NCBI GenBank assembly: GCA_963792175.1
Contig: CAWBVG010000007.1
Location: 1 to 64,000 of the forward strand
Direction: 5' to 3'
DNA: 64,000 bases
Source of the DNA: CAWBVG01 sp963792175
GTDB lineage: Bacteria; Acidobacteriota; Vicinamibacteria; Vicinamibacterales; CAVVIG01
In this document: positions 57,843 to 64,000 of the stretch, in pieces
How positions within the stretch are numbered: position 1 is the stretch's first letter
How the letters are laid out: each line of letters begins with the position of its first letter
The notes under the pieces: generated by a model
What the model saw: the letters and a program-made list of their open reading frames with translations, nothing else
Database searches by the model: none
What the model was told of the DNA's origin: nothing
Translations under genes and position numbers: made by a program

Positions 57843-58285
57843 ATGCGAACGAATCGTTCCGGCGATGGCTGTCTGTGCTGCTGCTCGTCGGCTGTGGCGG
57901 ACCGGCGCCGCCGCCCTTCAAGCCGGTCGTCGACACGAAACTGCTGATGCAGGCGGTGGTCGATCCCAACGCCGACGCCATCTGGGACTCGGTCAAGTCG
58001 ATCGACACGAAAGACGGCTCGCAGGAAATCCGTCCGAAGACCGACGAGGAATGGACCGCCGTGCGCAACGCCGCCATCACCGTCGCCGAGTCGGGCAATC
58101 TGCTGATGCTGGTGCCGCGCGCGAAAAACGGCGACGACTGGATGCGGCGCGCGCAGGAGATGATCAACACCGGCGAGGAAGCGATCCGCGCGGCCGAGGC
58201 GAAGAACGCCGATCGCCTCTTCACCGTCGGCGGCGATATCTACGATTCGTGCTCGCATTGCCACGCGAAGTACTGGAGGCTATAG
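57843..58285 (+). CDS. Cytochrome c-like lipoprotein (one frameshift)
   Basis: The start MRTNRS is joined by one indel near 57861 to RWLSVLLLVGCGGPAPPPF, which gives a lipoprotein signal with lipobox LLVGC. The rest is helical: KLLMQAVVDPNADAIWDSVK and TDEEWTAVRNAAITVAESGNLLML. It ends with one haem motif (CSHCH) and AKYWRL. It is clearly paralogous to the convergent gene at 58240. Its 3' end overlaps that gene by 46 bases. A role as a small periplasmic electron carrier is likely. Confidence 0.7.
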
Positions 58286-58779
58286 TCAACGCGAACAAGT
58301 GACCGGGGCAGCCCGTCCTGCCAGAACCCGCGGCCGCGGCCGTAGTTGCGGCGATAGTGCTGGTGGCAGACGACGCACGACTGATAGACGGCGTCGTTCA
58401 ACTCGACGAGCGCGGCGACATCCTTTTTCTTGGCGGCGGTGTACGCCGCCATGCCGGCGTCGAGCATCAGCTTGGCGTCCGCCATCCAGCGGTCCTGATC
58501 CCTGGCGCGCCCGGGCATCATCAGCAGGTTTGCTGATTCGGCGAGCGTGAGCGTCTTGGCCTGCAGCTCGCCCCACTCGGCGTCGGTCTTCGGCGTACGG
58601 GTCTCGATGTAGAAGATCGCGTCCGACGTCGGATAGATCATCTTCACCATCAGGTCGCTCATCGTGCCGACCGGCCGCGTGGGAGCGGCGGCCTCCTGAA
58701 TCGCCGGCACCTGCACGTCGAACGCAACGACCGCAGCGAGCGCGACGGCCGCGAACGACGGATCGGCCTGGGCCGCCAC
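58240..58779 (-). CDS. Cytochrome c-like protein, paralogue of the convergent gene
   Basis: The 179-residue frame has a hydrophobic start (FAAVALAAVVAFDVQVPA) and the same core as its neighbour: DLMVKMIYPTSDAIFYIE, TDAEWGELQAKTLTLAESANLLMM and SCVVCHQHYRRNYG (one haem motif). The start is GTG 58779 and is uncertain, because a longer N-terminus lies in another frame. The last 30 residues overlap the neighbour and may be extra. Confidence 0.7.
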   Translation of the reverse strand: MAAQADPSFAAVALAAVVAFDVQVPAIQEAAAPTRPVGTMSDLMVKMIYPTSDAIFYIETRTPKTDAEWGELQAKTLTLAESANLLMMPGRARDQDRWMADAKLMLDAGMAAYTAAKKKDVAALVELNDAVYQSCVVCHQHYRRNYGRGRGFWQDGLPRSLVRVDYSLQYFAWQCEHES

Positions 58780-58900
58780 GTCGTCGCCTGGCGAACGGGT
58801 TGCGGGGGCATGCGGGGCTGGTTGCGCAGCATCTGCATGCCCGTATGATACGCGGCTGGCCGGGGCGATGGCTGCGACGCCGCGCCCGAACCGGTCGTCG

Positions 58901-59182
58901 CTACGACGTTTCCGTCCAGACGTACAAGAAGGTGTCGTCGCTGGCCGTCGCCACCTCGCGGCCCCGTTGCCGGGTCGCGCGATTCAATGCGGACCGGACC
59001 TTTTCCTTGCTCTCCGCCAGCTGCGCCAGCGGCACCTTGAGCGCGACGCCCTTCTCCACCTGATCGAGATCCGAGAGGATCCGGGTCACGATCTCCTTGT
59101 GCTTGCCGTTCCGACCCTGGGGCACATCGGCCTGCGGCATGGACTTGAAATTCATCGGCACTTTCTTGCTCGGCGGCGCCAC
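58901..59182 (-). CDS. Small hypothetical protein
   Basis: The 93-residue product begins APPSKKVPMNFKSMPQADVPQGRNGKHKEIV. A helical part with Leu/Val spacing (LSDLDQVEKGVALKVPLAQLAESKEKVRSAL) follows, then DTFLYVWTE. I do not recognise it. GTG 59182 follows AAGGAGGG in a good position, which decides the start. A perfect 16-bp palindrome 34 bases upstream suggests tight regulation. Confidence 0.6.
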   Translation of the reverse strand: MAPPSKKVPMNFKSMPQADVPQGRNGKHKEIVTRILSDLDQVEKGVALKVPLAQLAESKEKVRSALNRATRQRGREVATASDDTFLYVWTETS

Positions 59183-59215
59183 CGCATCCCTCCTTGTTCT
59201 TTGCTCCGGTCTTTT

Positions 59216-59231
59216 GATACGTTAACGTATC
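59216..59231. promoter_or_regulatory. Perfect palindrome GATACGTTAACGTATC
   Basis: The 16 bases read the same on both strands. Partial copies (CGTAATCGTATCGAATCGT) follow to 59254. It lies just upstream of the minus-strand small gene at 58901, in the region where its promoter is expected. A dimeric repressor site is inferred. No regulator gene is adjacent. Confidence 0.6.
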
Positions 59232-59417
59232 GTAGCGTAATCGTATCGAATCGTGACGAGAACTGCAAGTATCATCCCGGCAGGCTAAATGACCCATGTG
59301 AGGCGGAGCCGCTCCGGCAAAAACGCCGCAGAATTGGGCTGGTTCGTAGGCAAAACTGGCCGCCGGCCGCACCTAACGATGTCACCCGTATCGAGGCCAC
59401 GCTGGTAGTGTTACCGG

Positions 59418-59618
59418 GTGATGAAAAGGAAGTCAGTCAAGCGGCGTGCAGTGACGCACTTCGAGCAGATCCCCGTCGCGATCGTCAAGAAGATCACCGT
59501 CGAGAAACCGTCGCTGAAAAAACCGACCGGGCCCAGCAACGTGGTGGCAGAGTCGCCGGCGAGAAAGACCGAGCCGTACAGCATGCCACTCAGTTCTCTG
59601 TGCTGGGCCGGCCACTGA
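59418..59618 (+). CDS. Small basic hypothetical protein
   Basis: The 66-residue product (MMKRKSVKRRAVTHFEQIPVAIVKKITVEKP) is Lys/Arg-rich, with a short conserved-looking HFEQIPVAIVKKI block followed by a disordered tail. I do not recognise a named family. It is the first of three very small genes on this strand. Confidence 0.5.
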   Translation: MMKRKSVKRRAVTHFEQIPVAIVKKITVEKPSLKKPTGPSNVVAESPARKTEPYSMPLSSLCWAGH

Positions 59619-59622
59619 GTGG

Positions 59623-59877
59623 ATGTTGACGATGCCCCACCGGGTCCAGCCGAAACTTCGCGTGAAACCTGGAGGCCCAGGCCGTGGGGGCCGTCCCCCC
59701 GCCGGATTCAACGGCGAGCCGACCTCCAAGTATCCCCAGCTGGCGACTCGCGTTCCGCCGGCCACCCTCGAGAGCCTGCGCGCGCTGGCGATGCACGAGC
59801 GGCGTTCGATGTGGCGCATCCTCGTCGATGCCGTCGAGATCTACGCCCGTCGAGAGACGCAACCGACCCGCCAGTGA
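59623..59877 (+). CDS. Small ribbon-helix-helix-like protein
   Basis: The 84-residue protein has a basic Gly/Pro/Arg-rich start and then TRVPPATLESLRALAMHERRSMWRILVDAVEIYARR. This looks like a strand followed by two helices, the arrangement of ribbon-helix-helix DNA-binding proteins. The stop overlaps the next start (GTGA). It lacks a partner toxin nearby, so an antitoxin role is not supported. Confidence 0.5.
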   Translation: MLTMPHRVQPKLRVKPGGPGRGGRPPAGFNGEPTSKYPQLATRVPPATLESLRALAMHERRSMWRILVDAVEIYARRETQPTRQ

Positions 59878-60008
59878 CGACACCGCGCCCGCTCCCGCCG
59901 TGCCCGAAATGCCGCCGCGCCGACCGCGTCGAGGAAGAAGACCAATCGGGCAGCTCTGCCCGCTGGTTCGCCTGTCTGCGTTGCGGCGTGCAGTTCCAGC
60001 CTAGGTAA
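59874..60008 (+). CDS. 44-residue zinc-ribbon protein
   Basis: The peptide has PPCPKCRRADRVEEED and WFACLRCGVQFQPR. Two CxxC knuckles spaced about 25 residues apart are a classic zinc ribbon. GTG 59874 overlaps the stop of the RHH-like gene. It is too short for most gene finders, but the two CxxC pairs and the coupling support it. Confidence 0.6.
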   Translation: MTTPRPLPPCPKCRRADRVEEEDQSGSSARWFACLRCGVQFQPR

Positions 60009-60132
60009 CGGCTCGACGATCGCCGCTTCGGACTCTCGCCATCCCGGCTCGCGCCCGAGCCGTTCGCCCGCGGCACTCGTGACGGCGCCAGCTGAGCGTG
60101 GTCCAGTGGGGCACATATAATAACTGGACCCC

Positions 60133-60705
60133 ATGTCGCTTCTGCCGTTCTGTCAGTGGCTGGCGGAGACGCCAGGCAGCATCGCGCTGCACGAATCGCT
60201 CTACATGTATCCGCTCGTCGAGTCCGCGCACGTGTTGACGCTCTGCCTGTTCCTCGGCATGGCGATCATGTTCGATCTGCGTCTGCTCGGCGTGACGCTG
60301 ACCAGCGTGCCGATGACCGAGATCAGGAAGCGGCTCGGCCCCTGGATGGTCGGCGGCTTCGTCCTCATGGTGATCACCGGCGTGCTGCTGTTCTATGCGA
60401 TTCCGGTGCGCTCGTATCAGAGCCTCTGGTTCCGCATCAAGGTCGTCGCGCTGATCCTGGCGGGCCTGAACGCGTTCGTGTTTCACTCCGGGATCGATCG
60501 CCGGGTCGCCGAGTGGGATCGCGAGCGGGTGCCGCCGCCGGCGGCGCGGCGTGCCGGCGCAACCTCGCTGGTGCTCTGGGCGGTCATCGTCGTGGCGGGG
60601 CGGATGATTGCCTACAACTGGTTCGACTGCGATAAACAGCCGCAGCCGCGGATCGTGAACGTGCTGGCCGGCTGCGTCGTGCCGGCCCCTGGAGCGCGCC
60701 GATGA
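60133..60705 (+). CDS. DUF6644-type integral membrane protein
   Basis: The 190-residue protein has four membrane helices. It contains ESAHVLTLCLFLGMAIMFDLRLLGVTL, VGGFVLMVITGVLLFYAIP and a later helix near SLVLWAVIVVAGRMIAY. The His in the first helix and the DLRLLG pattern are also found in the next gene, so the two are tandem paralogues. They may bind haem or a quinone. The next gene's ATG overlaps this stop (ATGA). Confidence 0.78.
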   Translation: MSLLPFCQWLAETPGSIALHESLYMYPLVESAHVLTLCLFLGMAIMFDLRLLGVTLTSVPMTEIRKRLGPWMVGGFVLMVITGVLLFYAIPVRSYQSLWFRIKVVALILAGLNAFVFHSGIDRRVAEWDRERVPPPAARRAGATSLVLWAVIVVAGRMIAYNWFDCDKQPQPRIVNVLAGCVVPAPGARR

Positions 60706-61197
60706 ACCTCTCGATCTTGAACGTGCTGCCGTGGGTCGAGTGGATTGCGGCGAGCCGCCTGGGTCAGGCCATCAGCTCGTCGACGTGGGCGTTCGCCGTC
60801 ATCGAGTCGATCCACCTGCTGGCGCTCGCCGTGATCGGCGGCGCCGTGCTGATGGTCGACCTGCGACTGCTCGGCCTCGGTCTGCGGACGCAGCCGATCG
60901 ACCAGGTGGCGCGCGACGCGTGGCCGTGGTTCGTCCGCAGCTGGGTCGTGATGATCGTCACGGGCGTGCTGCTCTTCGTCTCGGAGCCGATGAAGCTGTA
61001 CTACAGCACGCCCTTCTTCTGGAAGATGACGTGTCTGCTGTTGGGCACGCTGTTCGCGGTCAGCGTGCGCCGGAAGGTGACGCTGACGGCTGAAGGACGC
61101 ACGCCTCCCGTGGTGTTGAAACTGGTCGGCGCTCGTGTCGCTGCTGCTGTGGTTCGGGGTCGGTGCAGGCGGGCGCTGGATCGGCTTCTCCGGGTAG
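60702..61197 (+). CDS. DUF6644-type membrane protein, tandem paralogue (one frameshift)
   Basis: The protein has ESIHLLALAVIGGAVLMVDLRLLGLGL and VRSWVVMIVTGVLLFVSEPMKLYYSTPFFWKMTCLLLG, the same fold as the preceding gene. The frame breaks near 61128. Read on in the neighbouring frame it ends ALVSLLLWFGVGAGGRWIGFSG at 61197, a last membrane helix. It shares an operon with the preceding paralogue. Confidence 0.75.
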
Positions 61198-61262
61198 AGA
61201 TCAAGAGGGGCGAGTGATCTCCTGTTAACCCTGTCGGAGCGCCCTCCAAAACAACACCGCAT

Positions 61263-61364
61263 CCCTCGACGAGGCTCGGGATGCCCTGAGCTTGTCGAAG
61301 GGCAGCGAGCGCGAGGCACGCAGGAAGAAGAAGCTTCTCTGCGAGCTCCGCGTGCTCTGCGGTT
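61263..61364. repeat. Two repeat elements: CCCTGAGCTTGTCGAAGGG and a CTCTGCG copy
   Basis: CCCTGAGCTTGTCGAAGGG (61284-61302) recurs from 56607-56625. Here it can pair with CCCTCGACGAGGCTCGGG (61263-61280). Next to it, 61337-61364 is a third copy of the CTCTGCGAGCTCCGCG repeat. The region lies between two convergent genes. Confidence 0.6.
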
Positions 61365-61375
61365 AGAGGCGCTGT

Positions 61376-61856
61376 TTACAGTCCGCCGCGGCCGCGGCCC
61401 TTCGGCGCTTCGGTTGGATCCGCGCCGTCGGTCGGTGCGCCGGTGCCCGACGAGCCGAGGAACAGCTTCCGGCCGTCCGGATAGGTCACGTTGCGGCCGT
61501 TCGCGCGGTTCAGCGAGTGGTCGCGCGCCTGGTAGCCGTCGATGACCAGCTCCGTGCCGGCCTTGAGCGAATCGCGCGTAATGCCGCGGCGGAGCAGCGT
61601 GTTCGGCGTGCCGCCCTCGACCATCCACTCGTCGCACTTCGCGTTCGGCGTGAACTGGCACGGCTGCCGCGCCGTCGGCCTTTGGAATCTCGACGTGAAT
61701 CCACGCGTGCGGGTTCACCCATTCGAGCTTCGTCACCTTGCCCTTGAGCAGCACCGGCTTGTTGGGGTCGAATTCGCCGCCGAAGGCGTGATGACCCATC
61801 ACCGGCGCGATGGCGACGAGGAGACCCGCCGCGGACATCAGAAGTTTGCTGCGCAT
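61376..61856 (-). CDS. Secreted DUF6152-type protein (one frameshift)
   Basis: The signal peptide is MSAAGLLVAIAPVMG. The mature start is HHAFGGEFDPNKPVLLKGKVTKLEWVNPHAWIHVEI, the recognisable DUF6152 core. After a break near 61675 it continues WMVEGGTPNTLLRRGITRDSLKAGTELVIDGYQARD and ends in a Gly/Arg tail. It is a small OB-like beta-barrel. It probably functions outside the cytoplasm with the next gene, which is seen beside DUF6152 genes in related genomes (established pattern, not verified here). Confidence 0.75.
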
Positions 61857-61867
61857 CGCTTCCCACC

Positions 61868-62995
61868 TCACTGCTGCTTGCTGGTTTTCTTCGCATCGTT
61901 GACTTCCTTCAGCCGCGCGCCGCGCAGGATGTTCCCCATCGCGTAGTTGCCTTCGTGGCACGCGTATTCGTAGAGGAGCTCGTCGGTCGCCGGCCACGTG
62001 TACTCGGCCGTCCACGGCTTCGTCCAGGTGTCGGGATCCTCGATCGTGAACCGGTACATGAGCGTCTTCGGATCGACGCGGGTGAAACGCTCCACGATGT
62101 GGAGGTTCGGCGTGGACCCACGGAACCGCGTCTTCTCCGAGAAGTTCGTGGTGTCGACGACCAGCGTGTCGCCTTCCCAGTGTCCGACCGAATCGCCCAT
62201 CCACTTGCGTGATCGTCTTCGGCAGGTGCTCGGCGTTCATCCGCACCACGCGCGCGTCGTGCACCATCTCCGTGAGGATCAGCACAGAATCCTTCGTCTG
62301 CACGATCTGATGGAGGTTGTTGTAGAAGTAGTTCGGCAGCGACCGGCGGCCCTGACGTCGAGCCGAAGCCCATGAGGCAGCGCTCGCCAAGCGGACGGCG
62401 CTCGGGATCGTCGTAGGCGCCGCCGCCCTCGAATCCCGGATCGTCCTCGCGCGCCGACTGATCCGACGTCGGCCGGATGTTGCGCGCGAACCGCTGCCGC
62501 GCCTGCGGCGTCATCTGCGGCACGCGGCCGTCCGGCGGATCGATGAGGAGCGACGCGCGGCGCTGCCCGTCGATGACCGTATAGCGCGACCCGGCGTCGA
62601 TCCAGAAATTGTTGTAGCCGCCGACGTTGCCGGCCGGCGCCGGCCGAGCCGTCGCCGCCGACGGGCGGCGCCGCGCGGTTGCCGTCGATCGGCGCCCCCA
62701 GCTGATCGCGCCGCGCCGCGGCCTGGCGCTCGAGCTTGCAGGCCTCTTCATCGCTCATCACGAGCGGGCTTCCGGCGGGACGCTCGACCGGCGTCAGCGT
62801 CGCGAGGTCGTAGATGCCCTGCAAATCCGGGTGTCCATCCGCGAGCCGCGGGATGGCGCGCTTGGATGCCGCCGGCGCCGGGGCTTTTGCCGCCTGGCCG
62901 TCGACGCGCACGGTCACCGTCACCGCGAGCGCCGCCGCCGCGCCGGCGATCACCAGAGAACGCACAGCGCGCAAAGAAATCGTGGATGAATGCAT
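61868..62995 (-). CDS. Secreted hypothetical protein associated with DUF6152 (several frameshifts)
   Basis: A signal peptide (LVIAGAAAALAVTVTVRVDG) is followed by RLADGHPDLQGIYDLATLTPVERPAG and FWIDAGSRYTVIDGQRRASLLIDPPDGRVP. It then has NYFYNNLHQIVQTKDSVLILTEMVHDARVVRMN and ends GHWEGDTLVVDTTNFSEKTRFRGSTPNLHIVERFTRVDP. Breaks lie near 62645, 62350 and 62205. It is related to the next gene in the GD-T-L-V-V/I-D block. Function unknown, probably periplasmic. Confidence 0.68.
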
Positions 62996-63012
62996 CGACC
63001 GTTACCTCTGTG

Positions 63013-63887
63013 CTATCTCGTCAGCGGCTTCTTCCGCCACTGGCCGTACATCAGCTCTTCGACGAACTCCACGCACTTGAAGTCCATGAGCTGCGCGTTC
63101 TTCTCGAGCGCGCCTGTAGAGCGGCATGCTGATCTTCCACGGCTTCGTGAACGTCTGCGGATCTTCCATCGTCGCCTCGTAGCTGATCACGTCCGGGGCG
63201 GTGCGCGTGTAGCGCTCGACGACGTGCAGTTGATCGCTGTGGAAGTTGCCGGAACGATCGAACCACGTGCTGTCGTTGAAGCCGGTGACGTCGATGACGA
63301 GCGTGTCGCCTTCCCAGCGCGCGACCGACTGGCCCATCCATGAATCGACCGGCGCCGGGCCGGGGTTCTTCAAGTAGATGTTCCGGACGGCGCCGGCGTA
63401 TTGATACGCAAAGAAAATCGCACTCGGGCTCTGAAGGATCTGAAACGGCTGCGGCATGTAGTTCGCGCGCGGCACGCCGGGCAGGTAGCACTTGATCTCA
63501 GGATCGCGCTCGAGCCACTTCTCCTGATTCTCTTTTTTCTTGGCGAGCATCTCAGGTTTGTACGGAATCGTGCCGCCTTCGACGACCCCCATACCCGGCG
63601 GCACCGAGCCGACCGCGCCGAATGCGAGCACCGGCGCCGCGGGCAGCGGCCCGTACGGTCCCGGGCGAAGCGCCATGCGCCGGCCGCGCCATGTGCATCT
63701 CGAGATCGTAGTTGGCTTCGTTCAGCGCCTGCCAGATGCCGTTGAGGTCCGGCTTGCCGTCGGACGTTCTGGGCGCCCGATAGGCCGCCGGCGCCTGTCC
63801 GGCGAGCGGCGTGGCCCAGGTGGCGACGAGCGCGCCACCGGCCGCCGCGACAATCGCGATGATGACCGCACTGACCGTTTTTCGCAC
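63013..63887 (-). CDS. Secreted hypothetical protein, paralogue of the preceding gene (two frameshifts)
   Basis: The start is MRKTVSAVIIAIVAAAGGALVATWATPLAGQ (signal peptide), with RTSDGKPDLNGIWQALNEANYDLEMH after it. Then come CYLPGVPRANYMPQPFQIL, WMGQSVARWEGDTLVIDVTGFNDSTWFDRSGNFHSDQLHVVERYTR and, after a break near 63110, LEKNAQLMDFKCVEFVEELMYGQWRKKPLTR. The first break lies near 63674. It shares the EGDTLV-D block with the neighbour, so they are paralogues. Confidence 0.68.
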
Positions 63888-64000
63888 GTGAAACTGCCTC
63901 CCCGCAGGGGTTCATACTGTCCGCAGTCGGCCCGAATGTCAAGGTTTCACAAAGGGTTAACCCGGTTAGTGAAGTCGAAAAGATCAGTTGACAGGGCGGG

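Noticed and set aside
59623..60008. Toxin-antitoxin pair
   Set aside because: The RHH-like protein could be an antitoxin, but its coupled partner is a zinc ribbon with no toxin features.

Overview
The window reads like a chromosomal segment of a high-GC soil bacterium. The best fit is Acidobacteriota, probably Vicinamibacteria. This is inferred from gene content, because there is no rRNA or other phylogenetic marker. Pointers are Oar-like TonB-dependent receptors with carboxypeptidase-like N-terminal plugs, a large HExxH zinc protease with Gly/Arg-rich loops, DUF2089/SHOCT-type gene pairs, many DinB/DoxX/DUF6644/DUF6152 proteins and several ECF sigma/anti-sigma pairs. There is no integrase, transposase, prophage or CRISPR array.

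Layout. 1-2.6 kb holds the end of a Cox/molybdenum-hydroxylase accessory operon (XdhC-YHS, MoxR AAA ATPase, CoxE-like VWA protein). 3-5.9 kb holds a lone receiver protein, a THUMP RNA methyltransferase, a multi-HTH regulator and tRNA-Arg(TCT). 6-12 kb holds small secreted and membrane proteins, an alpha/beta hydrolase, an NHL-repeat protein and a membrane patatin. 12-15 kb holds a two-component pair: a cNMP-domain histidine kinase and a receiver protein fused to a flavoprotein. 16-22 kb holds a YCII/ECF sigma pair, an amidohydrolase and a lone RND pump. 22-31 kb holds a sigma/anti-sigma/cytochrome operon divergent from a TPR-CHAT protein, followed by a flavin oxidoreductase. 31-38 kb holds a TonB receptor, a DUF2089/SHOCT pair and a metalloprotease. 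38-50 kb is mostly metabolic and housekeeping: YfiT, DoxX, DinB, sigma/anti-sigma, M28 peptidase, permease, aminotransferase, thiol dioxygenase, HAD and succinate-semialdehyde dehydrogenase. 50-64 kb holds a TetR regulator divergent from a second TonB receptor, TPR proteins, a glycosyltransferase, paralogous cytochromes, very small proteins, and secreted DUF6644/DUF6152-type proteins.

Many genes are translationally coupled (ATGA/GTGA overlaps), so the operon calls are firm. About half of the genes on the list are complete, but some twenty carry one or more single-base frameshifts. Protein homology can be followed across the break in a neighbouring frame, so most of these are probably indel errors in the assembly rather than dead genes. 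For them I give the span of the whole gene and the approximate break positions.

The least explained features are non-coding. Degenerate 7-8 nt tandem repeats sit on or just after stop codons. At least two families of dispersed palindromes occur. Four strong operator-like palindromes lie upstream of regulators or small genes. The most unusual protein is the receiver-glutaredoxin-like-thioredoxin-reductase-like fusion, in which the redox cysteines are missing.
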